The translations under genes and the position numbers were made by a program. Shown one piece after another: positions 23,853 to 36,165 of a stretch of 64,000 nucleotides of DNA. Within the stretch, counting starts at the first letter, position 1. Each line of letters starts with the position of its first letter. The notes under the pieces are model-generated. The model worked only from the letters and a program-made list of their open reading frames with translations, had not been told where the DNA came from and made no database searches. Source of the DNA: Toxonevra muliebris (lineage: Eukaryota; Arthropoda; Insecta; Diptera; Pallopteridae); assembly GCA_963691655.1 (NCBI GenBank), contig OY829326.1:71045235-71109234 (forward strand), in the 5' to 3' direction.

Positions 23853-24477
23853 TAAAAACCAAAAAAAGATTGAAAAAGGTTTTTGGGAAGGCTGTAGAGC
23901 TTTTGGGATTTTGTACATTATAATGACCAAAATGCATGAAAAGAGTAAAAATTCGAGAAAAAAATTTAAATTTTTTAATTTCTTCTTATGGAAAAAATAT
24001 TTAAGGTGTATTTTGCAGTGTAAAATATACTTTTTGTTTAGAAAATACTTTTAAAGACATACTTGTTCACTGCGTATAAAAGATGAAAATTTTAAACATT
24101 TTTGGAATTTGAGTTTATTTTTACTAAAATCAAGTATACAGATTTTGTTGTTCAGCGACCTATAGTAAAATGTTATGGACAACATATTTCTTGAACATAT
24201 TAACCGTCTATCAGTGGGTCAAAAACGAAACTTTTTCGAAAAAGGCAAAACAGACCCATAACGGTGGGTTCCAAAGGATTAATATGTTGGAGGAAATTAT
24301 TCTAAGGAAAATTTTACTGTAAATTGCTGAACAAACAAACAAACTCTGATGTGAACCTAACAAGTAATCTTATGGTCTATTATACTTAATCTGTTAGAAG
24401 TGGGGGGTAAACTTTACACACACGAAAAAAAAATGTACGTAAACTTTTAAAACGCCAAGTTTAAAATCTACTTTCAA
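23853..24477. other. No recognisable gene
   Basis: AT-rich. A loose inverted pair (CAGTGGGTC near 24212 and GACCCATAACGGTGGG near 24253) is seen. No termini or coding sequence were found. Confidence 0.35.
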
Positions 24478-25262
24478 AATATCTCTGGTCTAAGGACAAT
24501 ATCCAAAGCTGTGCACGTTATAAGCTTCAATATTTTTGTTATCATAGAAACTTGGTTGAACGCTGATTTCAACAGTCAAGAATATTTCGATCCGAATCTA
24601 TATAATGTCTTCCACAAAAATAGGGATGCTGCTAAAACGGGATGTGCTAGGGGTGGCGGCGTACTTATTGCAGTCCAACGTAAATTTCGGGCATTTTTTA
24701 AAGAACTTAATAATAATGATTCTCTGCTAGACCAGCTTTGTGCTTGTGTGCAAAGTTCGTCTGACTCAATTTCTATTTGTGCTTCATACATCCCACTTAA
24801 TAGTGCAGAATGCCTTTATAAAACCCATGTTGACAATATCTTATCTCTAGATAAGGCAGATGATAACCACCTTGTTGTTCTTGGTGATTTTAACTTAAGT
24901 AGTATTATATGGTATAATATTGTAAATAGCTCTGGCCTTGTTTCAAGTAATATAAACAGTAATAGTGAGATGTATTTAGTTGATAGTTTTTTAAGTATTG
25001 ACCTCAAATAAATTAATTGTTTTTCTAACAAACTTAGTAGATTTCTGGATCTAGTCTTTACAAGTAATAGTACTAACTTCAATTTATCCGAATGTATTTT
25101 TCCAATCTCCGAGCCAGATATACATCATGTTTCTTTAATACTTACTCTTGATTTTTAAAAATTTCTTTCTATTAATAATGAAAATCTAAAAATTTCTTTT
25201 AATTATAATTTATGTAATTTTTTTTCGTTAAATAATTTGTTATCTATCTTAGATTGGAATTC
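24478..25262 (+). mobile_element. LINE ORF2 endonuclease fragment
   Basis: The frame 24511-25011 encodes part of an APE-type endonuclease: ETWLNADFNSQEYFD near the start, ARGGGVLIAVQRKF (about residues 47-60) and the VVLGDFNLSSIIWYN box (about 122-136), which carries the Asp-Asn pair of the nuclease. After a stop at 25009-25011, recognisable sequence resumes at about 25150-25262 (FNYNLCNFFSLNNLLSIL). It then stops abruptly at the start of repeat copy A. The extreme N-terminus and the RT are missing. It may be of the same group as 20900-22575, but identity was not tested. Confidence 0.75.
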
Positions 25263-25999
25263 GACGATAAGTGCTTTCCACATTTAACCTTAGGAAGGCA
25301 ACAGGAATGATTAGTCACCCCACTACTTTTTAAAAGCACCGCAAAGAGAGTTTGTCTTAACTTCATTTAATAAAAATAAAAAAGAATGTGTTTTTATTGA
25401 AGTAAATAAGTGATTTTATAATAAATAAGTCTGATTTTTTCTGTTTAACATATTTGCTATTTACATAGATAAAAAAAAGTGTTGTCTTTTATAATGCCGT
25501 GATTTGCTATCATTATCACAACGTTTTGTTTATACATTTATTGAAACCTAGATTCCTTATTACTTATCATTTTGTATTGTTTTGGTATTTTAAAAAATAT
25601 TTAATTTTAATGCAATCTAAGTAACCAAATGCAAAACCTATCAAACGCCTGTGTTTGCTGCGGCGACTTCTCTGCTTGTATGGCATAGTCGATCTCCATA
25701 CGTTTAACACCAACAAATAATTCTGCCACGAATAAATGTACACACACATTTTGTTTTCGTATGTTTCGTTTGTATGTGTGAGTAAATTGATCGAAACATA
25801 AACAAACAAACTCCGCTCGTATTTTAATTTCTCCCTCTCTTCTTCTCTTTGTTGTTTAGAGTACCACAGTCATGCCGCGCAGTAGTGTGAGCGAGAAGGG
25901 AACTGGACGTTACAGTTATCTTACATCTTACGATACAGTTATTGTTACATTTTACACATTTGAAATTTTGCCCATACCGTTTACACATCAAAATCTCTC
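25263..25999 (-). repeat. Three-copy repeat linked to a Penelope-like element, copy A
   Basis: Collinear with copies B (48980-49962) and C (54010-54935) from CGATAAGTGCTTTCC to TTTACACATCAAAA. Copy A lacks the GIY-YIG-coding edge seen in B and C. It also lacks about 25-35 bases in the middle that hold the second arm of an internal inverted repeat, and the GTGAGCTAAAAT block near the end. It begins directly at the broken LINE endonuclease fragment. Strand follows the GIY-YIG reading direction of copy B. Confidence 0.8.
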
Positions 26000-26837
26000 A
26001 TTCACCAACAATAATCTCCATGAAAAATATTCTTTTCACACGGATTGACTCGTCTCATCACACTACCGAATAACGAATTGCATGCGACCTAAAACAAAAT
26101 TTGTTGTATAATCGCTCCACCCTATTTAAAATTACATAATTATATTTTTTCTCTTTACTATATTGGCTAAATAAATTCTATGTTAAAAACCATTTCGCCT
26201 TTATTGCCATAAAGAAATAAATGCAGTATCTACAATCACAAATGAAATAAATTTCGAAATAACTCTAGCTCCTGATCTCATAACAGAAGGATGGTCAAAG
26301 AACTTCCCAAAACGAAATAATGCATCTCTTGAAAATATTCAATGGGAAGCATTGTACCATCGAACATTATTCATAGTCTTATCACTGAAATAAGATTTGC
26401 TTTAAAAAAAAAAAGTTTTCACTGATCTGGTACTACTTGGAATAGAAAGATGTGATTATTATTCAATGGATAACTACGAGTTTCTGCTAGCTAGCTGGCA
26501 TAAATTTGTTAGCTGTAAGCCCACGACTTTTCTTTTTGTACGAGTGAGTTTTTTTCATATTTGCTTTTTGTCGTTTAACATTAGATACTGAGCAGAGCGG
26601 AGGGGGAGTGCAAGTTTCAAAATTATCGGCAAAAGAAGTATTCAAGAATATAGCACTCAGACGGTTTTACGTCCTTTGTACTGTATCCTGTGTTTCCGTT
26701 TCCTTTTGCTATTCTTATTATTTGAAGGAAGGACGACTCGAAAGTCGGCCACCGCGAGCTATAAGATCTATTGTACCAAAGCCCCAAGTTATGAAAGAAG
26801 AAAAGGAAGAGAGAAATAAAGATAGATAAGAAACATA
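26000..26837. other. No recognisable gene
   Basis: AT-rich. The opposing frames 26608-26829 and 26623-26874 run into the SINE head and are not recognised. Nothing else is supported. Confidence 0.4.
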
Positions 26838-26910
26838 CCCAAGCCGAGAACCGAACTCGGGTCTCCAGAAACAAGAGTGTGGCACACTACCACTAGACCA
26901 CAGTGACGAT
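26838..26910 (-). mobile_element. tRNA-derived SINE head, divergent type
   Basis: On the minus strand the block reads TGGTCTAGTGGTAG (A-box-like), then GAGACCCGAGTTCGGTTCTCGG (B-box region). This is a tRNA-like promoter head. It differs clearly from the heads at 27450 and 41436 in the anticodon region. It abuts a SINE tail at 26911 that points the same way, giving a head-to-tail pair or composite. It is not a functional tRNA, because no acceptor-stem pairing is seen. Confidence 0.6.
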
Positions 26911-27045
26911 GGTTGGACCTACAGTTTACCGCCGATTCCGAACGGCTGTGTGGCAATTTTTTATCAGCTCGGTGGTTTTGCCATTACCAACTAAGGAGTA
27001 TGCTTGTACACATTCTTATAATTCTCATTCACTTCATATGGATTA
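26911..27045 (-). mobile_element. SINE body and tail fragment
   Basis: The inverse of this block matches the body of the full SINE at 41436-41747: GAGAATTATAAGA, TTGGTAATGGCAAAACCACC, GATAAAAAATTGCCACAC and AAACTGTAGGTCCAA. The 5' head and the last 3' bases are missing. It is followed immediately by the head at 26838-26910. Confidence 0.75.
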
Positions 27046-27449
27046 TAAAGGTTGAGGATATAAAAGGTATTTTTAGCTAATGTGTCAATGTTACTAGGGC
27101 AAGCGCTGTTAGTCCTACCTTGCTGGTTTCCTTGGTAAGGAAAGCGAGGTAAGTCCCTAACTAGAAAATAATTCAAAGACGAGAAGCCTGGTTTGAATCA
27201 ATTCTGTTTCATTATTTCTTTTGTATGGGTTTATATACCCTTTTTTAAAATTGCATACAATACTTATCTTAATGCCTATTGGTTAATTTCTTATTGGTTA
27301 AAACTAATATTATTATTTTACTTAATTTAATTATGCTTATTCAACAATATATTATAATCATATAATATATTGTGCCTAAAATATTTAATGTGTAATATGA
27401 TTCTATTTTAATTGCACTGCAACTCAAATATATTTGAAGTCACTATATT
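27046..27449. other. No recognisable feature
   Basis: AT-rich spacer between SINE fragments. A short GC-richer patch (AAGGAAAGCGAGGTAAGTCC near 27137) could be a retroelement remnant, but nothing specific is supported. Confidence 0.35.
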
Positions 27450-27606
27450 TTATATGTAGGGTGGTAATGGTCGCACAAGTGGATACACTACACGATAGTG
27501 AATATAAGCAGTTTGTGAGAATTAACCACCAGACCAAGACGGGAATCGAAACCGCAACCTTCTGGGTGAAAGTCTTGTGCACTATCCACTAGACTATCGA
27601 GGTTGG
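27450..27606 (-). mobile_element. tRNA-Glu-like SINE, head and part of body
   Basis: The minus strand reads CTCGATAGTCTAGTGGATAG (A box), CTTTCACCCAGAAGG and GGTTTCGATTCCCGTC (B box). The middle part matches the anticodon arm of tRNA-Glu (TTC). About 70 bases of body follow, collinear with 41510-41570 and then diverging. The 3' half is missing. Confidence 0.75.
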
Positions 27607-27689
27607 CTTGCTATTCTTTAAATCTGTCAAATTTATTAATAAACCTGATTAGATCAAGAGTTGAAGTCAAAGAGATCAGGTGTTAATCT

Positions 27690-28190
27690 CTCAATACTCC
27701 AGTTTTAAATATGAGAACCCTAGTTCGACAAAAAGCGAACTAGTCTACTAAGAAAGTGGTCTGCTGTCTCTTCACCGAACCAAAAGTAGCACAAAAAGCA
27801 CTGGCTCCTAAAAGAATCATATTTAAGTATTTGGCTCAAGAGGACTGGCCTGTGTATACTCACATCAGCTACAGCACTTTCTGTTAAGTGATAACAAAAC
27901 GTCTGTTAGGCGCTTCGAGATCTCTTATCAAGCCTCCCATTTTCGATTGTAAGTCAAAACAGCCCACTCATTAATAGTGGTCTTGATGGATGTAGACGAC
28001 AAAGAGAGTGCCGGCTCTTTTATCAGTGCCAGGGAGCCCATATCAACAGTAAGATATTATGTTTTTCAACACAATCAAGCCTAGATTTACAATGCCTAAC
28101 TAGCTTAGATGTAGTTAGAGGATTAAGCAAGGACTTAAGCGCAGCCTGACGAATGACTCTTTCTCCTCAACCGCTATCAATGACATAGTC
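27690..28190 (-). pseudogene. LINE RNase H domain remnant
   Basis: The minus strand from 28151 down reads RQAALKSLLNPLTTSKLVRH, then CKSRLDCVEKHNILLLIWAP and a stop. This is the central part of the RNase H domain of R1/I-type retrotransposons, before the W-V-P-G-H box. Further down, in another frame, CYFWFGEETADHFL stands for the C-terminal C-x2-C...H...C knuckle of the same proteins. Several frameshifts and stops are present. The RT part is absent. Confidence 0.65.
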
Positions 28191-31100
28191 ATTGAAAATT
28201 GTTTACCACCAGTTTTTAAAAATTTCTTGAAAAAATAAAAAAAAAAATGTGTGAAATGAAATTTTTCACACTACGATAATATATCAGCACGCACTACCGT
28301 ACAACCAACTATTAGTCCGCTTTCAGGTATTAGTTGAAGAAATTCGCAAGAAAATTGCTGGATATTCCTTGGATCTAGATTCTTTAGTAAAATGCGGAAA
28401 TAGCAATAGAAATAATGTTGAAATTGAGAAGTTCCAAAGAGGCGATTTTGAGAAATACTTAGTTTGAAGTTTCTTTGAGAATAAACTTTTAAGGACATGT
28501 AACGGAGACGAAAACATTATTGGTGGTGACGGAAGTGGAAATGTAATTGATGGTAACAGAAGCGGCATGAATTTGTTTCATTCACAGCCAGCATACAGAT
28601 GAGAGTAGGTCTCACATATCGTTGTCCTTCAAGCAGAAATCACTAAGTCCAAATTAATTTTTTTAATTGGATCCGTATTAATTAGCTTCTAGAATTCAAA
28701 TGACTTAATAAATTCGATTTCTGATGATGCAGTTAAAACATATAATAATGTGTTAACTTTTTACTTTTTGCCAGTGTTCGTAGAGCAATTAAAAAAATGG
28801 ACTTAATGATTTCTGCCAGAATGACGACCATATAATATTATAATATGTAACTTCTGAAATTATCACAACATAACTATAGTATATCCAAAACAATTTTTAT
28901 TGGGTTAAGGTGTTGTGATAACGGTGACCAATCCATTACCGTGATTTTTAAATCATGGCTTGTACACTTTCGATTTAAATCCCAGATGAACGCATCTGCT
29001 TTCAAGCAAATGGGAGCATAAAACTCTCAAAAATATTTTTAAATTTTCACTACTGGTTCGTAATACTTTTGGTTCTGTGTAAGGGACCACATTCAAGCAA
29101 CAGCAAAATACCTTCACCATTAGACTTCTTCCTTAATAAAATTAAGCCTCCTCTTTAGAAATCTAGTTATAGATCAACATACCAAAATGAACATCTAGGA
29201 TTAAATACTTAATTTTTTTTTTAATTTCTCAACAATTTATGTGTAATAAAAACTTGTCACAATGAAAATTACACAAATGTGAATAATGTCCATATATGAT
29301 AAAGAAACTTTGCAAAATTTCCAACAGATTGTGAATTTCTTGCATTAACCTCTCCCAGAATTTTTTTTTTTTTTTTTAACTAAAGAATGTTTATTTGATT
29401 TATTCAAAATTCTTTCAAACTCTGTAAAAAAATACCAAACAACAAAAACCAAATTTAATCAAAAGAGAATTTCATTTCATACAATGTTTATATTTCTGTC
29501 TGCACTGCTTTTCAAAAGAAAAATATTGTAAACTATATTTACTTTGTGTCAAATTGTCAGAAAATGCAAATGAATGAATGCTTTCCCATTCAAACAAGCA
29601 CACAGCAACACACACACACATATATGTGTGCATAAAGAAAAAACGGAAATGATTGAATTCATATTTCTCAATAACCCTGAAGGCTATTGATATATACATC
29701 CATACATATACACACACAAGTACTTATGTATGTAAATATGTGCGTTATTGCTCATGTGTTAGTGTATGTAGAGCAGTAAAAGCAGCAACAACATTTTCAC
29801 ATTTTAATATTTATACATGTGTGTGTAGCACAACGATTACAAATGTTGAAGTACATAGCCACATTTTTTTTTTTTTTTTTCATTTCTGTTTTATGGCTCA
29901 CATCATGTGATTCTACTAGTATTTGAGTTTCTGCAAGCATAAGAGTTGCTCAGCCTTTAACAAAAAAAAAAATTTTTTCAAGTTCTGGATGATGATGGTG
30001 TTTTCATTTTCATTTGCTCAATGATGGTCTTCATTATTATGTCAACTCGTATGCTAACAAAAAAAAAACTGTTTTAAATTCAAAAGGAACCCATTGTCAG
30101 TTTTGAATGTATGTGTGGTTTTCATATGTTCAGATGTATGAGTGTATGCGTATGCCCAAATATTTACATACATACATATGTATCTAGATATTCCATCGTT
30201 TAAATGTGAGTTTAAAAAGGATATTGCTCAAAGTTTATGTAAGTTTGTTGGAACAAATGCAAAAATGCTATTATGCAAAAAAAGACAATTTTGTTTTTTT
30301 TTTTTTTTTTGATAACAGTAAAAACTTTTCATAGAGCTAACGACTTGAATAATTTAAAGATCTTTTTAGCTTTATTTACTTTCTACTTTCTCAGGAGTAA
30401 ATTTCAAAGATATGTTAAATAAAGCGGGAAACGAAAAAAAATATTGAAATTGCAATCACAAAAAGCACATTTGGGATTGGTTTTTGAAGTTGCCTTTTTC
30501 GATTGTACTTTTTTTTCTATGACGTAAAAGTTCTAAAAGAATAGTATTCAGTTCATCTCACATTCACTGTTTGTATGGATTTGCATATACCCATATTAAA
30601 ATTTTAAAAATCGATTTACCTGAAACCCATGAAAGAGCAAAGAGAATCACATTACTATCTTAAAAAAATGTATCACAGTTTTGCTTTTAAACAACTGCTA
30701 AAACCAGAAAAGGCCTAAGTTCAATGTCATTCAGTCGGCTGTCGCACTTCAAAATCAGAAAGATTCTGTAAAGCAAGAGAAAAATTTTAGAGCTTTCAAT
30801 AAAGAAGGCATATATTGACACTATTGCTCTCATACTTATTGTTCCAATATGAAAGAAGAATATACGACTTAATTAAATAAAGGGCCTAAAAGATAAATAT
30901 TATCAATTCATTCTGGAATTAGTCACGTTAATTTTCAATCCCGCAGTTTAATTTTTACCTATCCTTGTGTCCTACTCGTGGTATGAGTTATATTTAAGAC
31001 GATTTTCGCCTGCTGATCAAATTATCACACACCAATATCTAAACATGTTTTTCCTTCTTTCGAGAGACCTCTTTTAATTGCGTTAATATCCCTTATATTA

Positions 31101-31724
31101 TTTAACAATTATTTTGATTGAATTCTTCACCTAACAATAAACAATATGATCTTCTATGTTTTATATGAGTACTTCATTTATCATTTCTTTTCATACCGCA
31201 ATTTAAGTTTCGCCAAGCTTTGGACAACTTCTCGCTTGAATTACAATAATTTAAGTTTTTCCCCACTATTTCGATTTTATCAATCATTGTGAACTTCATG
31301 TAGTATGAGTAACGCTTCATATCTATACAGTTTTTCGCGGTAGTATACTGTTTTTAGACTCCAAAACCGCATACCGCTATTGTGACGAAAATACCGCATT
31401 TATACTAAGAAAAAAATATAAAATTGCAGTTTCTAACGCTTCGAAATTCAAATTTATCAATCGCAATGCAAAATGCCAGAAAGAAACAATGGCAATATAT
31501 TCCAAGAATATTTTTGATAGAAATCGAAACATTGAAAGCGAGTTTGATCGTCAAAAGTAACTAGAAATATCCATGCGTTAATTTCTATAAATACCTCATA
31601 ATAAAGCCGGAATTGCTTCGTCAAGTTCCTTCAAAAGACAAATACAATACAACAACTAAAAATTGTTGGTAGAAATAAATGCACAGTTTTTGGTCCGAAA
31701 AAAAATAATGACGTAAAGTATGAG
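28191..31724. other. Long gene-free stretch with microsatellites
   Basis: AT-rich. Poly-T and poly-A runs lie near 29361, 29865 and 30297. CA/TA repeats lie near 29608 and 29700-29715. The frames at 28271-28568, 29472-29717 and 29653-29910 are low-complexity and unrecognised. A block near 30970-31045 (GTGGTATGAGTTATATTTAA and what follows) recurs diverged near 32948-33020. No gene is supported. Confidence 0.4.
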
Positions 31725-32500
31725 TAGTGTTGATTTGATACCCACATAGTATCTATACTTTTACTCATTACTTGTATCGAATAAAAGTATCGATGCCACG
31801 AAAATATCCGAAAAAAGAGAAGAGTTCGTATTTGTATCGAATAATCGTTTAAAGACACAAATTACATTACTCAACACGAAATTGACGTCAGGCACCTCAT
31901 GCATCAGTTCTCTGATCACGACGGTGTACTCAGTTTTTGAGATATTTCAACTAGAAACACGTGAATCATATAGAAATGACGTATGAACTGCCTGACATAA
32001 AAGAAAATTTGCAGCAGTAATTTATATTATTTAAGTATTTATTATGGTTAGATACAAATCACTAGAAAATCTATAATAGCGGGAAAACCATCAATAGATA
32101 TAGCTTCCTAAAAATATTTTATTTTAATGAAAAGATTTCAATGTATATTTAATTATAGATACATGGCGGCAATATTTTCTAAAACTTCAATACTGTACTG
32201 CAATATTTTCATACATTGGAATATTGCAATATTATCTGAAATAATTCTGCAGTAGTATTTTGAAATATATTATTAATTGCTATATTATTAATGTGCAATA
32301 CGACTCACAATCTTTAATATTGTAGAGCAATTTTTCTGTTTTATATATAAATGTTTTGCAAAAATATCGAATATGCTATACTGACCCTTTTTTCGATACC
32401 AAGTAAAATACTTATGGCATGGCTTCAGGTAAAAAAAGTACTTAAATCGAATGAAAAGTATCGAGTATTTACTCATATTTATTTGTATCGAATCAACACA
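31725..32500 (-). mobile_element. hAT-type MITE, copy 2
   Basis: Inverse copy of 10686-11470. It begins TAGTGTTGATTTGATAC and ends GTATCGAATCAACACA. Collinear blocks include CACGTGAATCATATAGAAATGACG and CTGACCCTTTTTTCGATACC. It lacks the SINE tail nested in copy 1. No clear 8-bp duplication remains. The reading frames inside are not genes. Confidence 0.75.
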
Positions 32501-32506
32501 TTTGAC

Positions 32507-32692
32507 GCGCTCAGAGGAAAAAAAAAATTACTTGAAGAAAGAGTTGTTGCTGTTACTTGCCGATTACAGCGATATAGCCGAGTACGCACTAAGAGTTGTC
32601 ACTTACGCACACATACAAAATCAAATAGGCAAAGCTAAAACGAAGTCTCCTTTTTTCTAGTAAATTTTATGCTTGTCTTTTCCTCTGAGCGC
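32507..32692. repeat. Small MITE-like unit with 15-bp perfect inverted ends
   Basis: GCGCTCAGAGGAAAA at 32507-32521 is perfectly inverted as TTTTCCTCTGAGCGC at 32678-32692. The interior is 156 bases. It directly adjoins the end of the hAT MITE. No target duplication was recognised. An unrelated open frame (32351-32638) crosses both elements and is not a gene. Confidence 0.5.
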
Positions 32693-34107
32693 ATGATTTG
32701 TGAATTGTCTTTGATTTTCACTTCGAGTGCATTCCTCACACAACAATGTCTACTCGTGATCTTCCTTCTTTTCCGCTAAAAGATTTTTCCCAATTTTCAA
32801 GAACTACCTTAAATCTGAAATACATTAAATTTTGTGAACTCATCAAATAATATTCTTAAATGGTCATCATTCTTTCGTGTTAGTATTTCCTATAGCGTTC
32901 ATTTTAATTTCTGATGTTAAATTTTCGAAATTTTTGGGACTGTTTGTGGTATGAGTTATATTTAATTTATTGTTCATTAGCCGGTGAGTTCATCACACAA
33001 CAATATCTACATTTAATCCCCCGCTTTTGAACGTTAGCTCACTGACGCGTTCATTTTTCTTCCCACTATCTCATTCCTAACAATCATCCTGGACTGCTTG
33101 TGATATTTAATTGAATTTGCATTAAAAGCGACTAAATTAGAAAGTTTCCTTAAAAAAATGTGGTGTCTGTGTCTCAAATAGTATTCTGAAATAAATTGTT
33201 TAAAGCTTAAAACGAAAAGACGCTGCGAAAGAGTTAAAGCTATTTCAAATCTAATAACACAGTGTAACAAAATTCCAACTTTCCCTTTAGTCCATCAAAA
33301 AATTCTTATCTCATTATGCGGAATAATTTAGCTTAAGACGTTAAAGTCGTATCTATTAACATAAGTAAGTTTTTTCTTCAGTCGTTGAAGACCCCAAGTT
33401 TCCGGTTTCAGAACAAAATTGTTTGAAAAATAACTTCAGATTTGTGATTCCTTGAAATTTTAATTTATAATAATTCCACTATACAGGAATGAATTATGGA
33501 ATTATTACAATGTGGACCATTTTGAGAATCAAAGCAACTCACAGAAATAATGAAAGAGGGCTCTAAGTGGTCATGTTTTTAAGATGAAAAGAACGGAGGG
33601 CTTTGCGTCTCCGTGCAAGGGAGGATTTCGAGGGAATTTGAAATGTGTAAAAAGTAAACAGCAGTTAGTTCAAATAATCAAATGTAATTTATTAGTAAGT
33701 ATAAGAAAATTTACCTATAGCAATTCGATTCTCTAAGCTTAGCGGCTACGACCTTTTCGTGGCGTCTTCAGGATATAGAGTGATATCCTGGCATTCGGTA
33801 AAATTGTCAAAAGATGACAAATTCAACCCGCTGAATCATAAATGTATCGATGAAAAAATCGAATTGGTAAGGGTTGCCAGGAGTACAAAAAAACACTTAA
33901 ATCTAATAACTAATACAAATAAGGCATCTGACCTGAACATGCCGCCCGCCTTGCCATATTGGCAACTTAAATCTAGGCTGTAAAAGTGTAACAAAAAATA
34001 AAATTAACGCGTAATACGTTGCAAATCTATTTTATTTGGTGATTATAGTGCTTTAGTTCATGTAATATAATTCATTAAATTCAGAAATACAAAGAGGAAT
34101 ACAAATT
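32693..34107. other. No recognisable gene
   Basis: AT-rich. Near 32948-33020 is a diverged copy of the 30970 block. The frame 33759-33983 shows no known domain. Nothing else is supported. Confidence 0.4.
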
Positions 34108-34860
34108 TCAAGAGGCTCTTATGGAGCATACGCCAGACAGTACCCATCCGAAGATAGTACTTTGTGTAGTAATTTGGGACGAGTGCATGTGAATTGTGCC
34201 GTGTTGCACTATCCGATAGTACACGTCGGCACCCAACATAAAACATATGGAGGAAGATTTGTAACATTCTCTGTCTGCTAGCAGTATGTGTCGATATTGG
34301 TCGAGAAGCAGCGGATCGATATCAGCCTGTGGTGTAATCCGGGTAAATTCCCGTACCACTATCGCACTTACACACAATTCTTCATTTGAATCATATCGAC
34401 CCCGCACCTTAACCGCACACATTCGTTGAGATCCAATGCTCGATGCTCTGAGGCCTAACCGATAGGCCAACGATTCGGCGATCATAGATGAGCCACTCCT
34501 GGGCTCAGCAGCACGCGAATCATTTGAATTCGACCTCGCAACTCAATTACTTTGACCATGGCGGTAGATAGCAGTGGCATCATTTGCTGGTACAGCACTG
34601 GAACATCGCGTCCACGAATAGCCAGCCGAGCATCTCTTGGCCTTTCTTGATACTTGAGCGGTGGACGCCAGCTCCGACGAATCTGGTGAAACAAGCGTGG
34701 TCTCATGGAGCGGCGGTCGAAAAGAATGCGCATTTGTTGGGACCCGTGACATCTCACGATTGAATTGAGACATGCGCTGGTCCGATTCAGACGGCACAGA
34801 TTCCGGCTGAAGTGAACCAGGCTCCGGCTCAACTCTATCGCTTGGTGGTATGTCGCACTT
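34108..34860 (-). pseudogene. BEL/Pao retrotransposon gag-pol fragment with protease remnant
   Basis: The minus frame 34108-34485 matches the protease region of BEL/Pao polyproteins: MIAESLAYRLGL, then FMLGADVYYRIVQHGTI and QITTQSTIFGWVLSGV. The upstream part (34486-34860) is linker in shifted frames. At the junction the frame is broken. Where the active-site Asp should precede P/S-G, the sequence reads VLLSPG, so the catalytic residue is lost. RT, integrase and LTRs are not visible nearby. Base composition is clearly less AT-rich than its surroundings, as expected for a captured coding fragment. Confidence 0.75.
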
Positions 34861-34898
34861 TAAAAAGGTAGTAATTGCATGTGGGCAGAAATTTTAAT

Positions 34899-35231
34899 GA
34901 GGTACAGGATATGAGATATGCAGAAGGTTTTCAGAGAAGTTTTGGTATCGAAAAAGTTTTCAATTCGTCTCATAGACAAAATTAAAAATATGCATAGTGT
35001 CAAAACCAAGTAAATTTGGTTTCATCTTAATACTTTAACTAAGAAAAACCCCAAAAAGTCTTGGCAAGAGGAATTCCAAGTCGACAAATTTTTCATAAAA
35101 ATGTTGGATCGTTCGATTTTAGTTTTTTCGTCCGTTGAGGAAAATCGCCCCTGACGGATATGTTGCAAAAAAAAAATCCTTGACCCCAAAAACCACACTT
35201 TACCCCCTATTTATATAATTTCCTGTACCTC
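34899..35231. repeat. Possible small inverted-repeat element
   Basis: GAGGTACAGGA at 34899-34909 is inverted as TCCTGTACCTC at 35221-35231. The interior is about 310 bases, with no coding content. The ends match over 11 bases only, and no target duplication is evident, so this may be chance. Confidence 0.3.
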
Positions 35232-35379
35232 GTCCAAATTATAAAGTTACAACTTTTTCAAATTCATATTTTGTGGCATATCTGCATTCCCCTTTTAATT
35301 TTTTGTTCGTTGCTTTGTGACAAGCAAACTGTTCTGTTGTGTAATTACTCTGTGCAACAATTTGATGCTTTATAAAATC

Positions 35380-36165
35380 AAATGTCGAATGGATAACTTT
35401 TTAAGGGTAATTCGGGGTCGCTGATTCCGATCCTGTACTCACGTTAGGGATCCTCGGTATGAGGACCGAAACCCATGGTTTGGCTTAAGTAATTTTGGCC
35501 TTTCGTGACCCCAACTACTTTTTTATTGAAAATATTTTCTTCAAATTAAGTTTATTGTTTTTTTTCAAAGGTAAATCCAATATAAAGGCATTATACCAAA
35601 AAAAAGATTTTAGTCCATCAAGGATTTATTTCTCGGAAAAAGTGGGACCTAGGTGGTTTTAACCTTCAATAACTTCAACTATTGAATCTTTCCATCAACT
35701 ATTTGATGGAAAATATTTTTTTCGAAGAATGTTCATTATTGTTTCCAACAATTGATCCAGTACAAAGGGATTGAAAAAAAAAAAAAATTTTCCAAGGGTT
35801 AATTTCTTTAAAAAAGTTGGAAGTTGACCTTCGGTGACCCTAACTACTTTTCGGTGGGGAAATTTTTTTACCAGGTATGTTCATATATCGAATAGAGGCT
35901 TCATATAACGCCCAAAAGGGTGGGTAAAGGGGGTTCCGGGGTGTTACTGTCTGAGTAATTTTTTTCCTTCCTTCCATGGTAAATAACTTTCTCTTAGTTA
36001 TGAAACATGTACAAGGTAAACTAAAAAAAATTTTATATTGGTCCCGCGAAAACCAAAATTATGGGTTTCGACCCCCATACCAGGGATCCCAGACGTGATA
36101 GAGAAATCTAAGTACAGGGTCGGAATCAGAGAATTACTCTTAAAAAGTTATCCATTCGACATTTG
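35380..36165. mobile_element. Foldback-like element with internal 165-bp repeats
   Basis: The left arm starts CAAATGTCGAATGGATAAC near 35380 and includes CTGATTCCGATCCTGTACT. The right arm is the inverse, ending GTTATCCATTCGACATTTG near 36165. The arms are roughly 110 bases and further matched by GGGATCC and CGAAACCCAT. Between them lie three diverged direct units starting CCTTTCGTGACC (35499), CCTTCAATAACTTC (35663) and CCTTCGGTGACCC (35828), spaced 164-165 bases. There is no transposase. Superfamily unknown. Confidence 0.65.

Noticed and set aside
30970..33020. Weak similarity between blocks near 30970 and 32948 on either side of the hAT MITE
   Set aside because: Only about 75 bases with many mismatches; too weak to call a duplication by eye.
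34543..34832. Two overlapping minus-strand frames as separate genes
   Set aside because: They are shifted readings of the same BEL/Pao linker and protease fragment.
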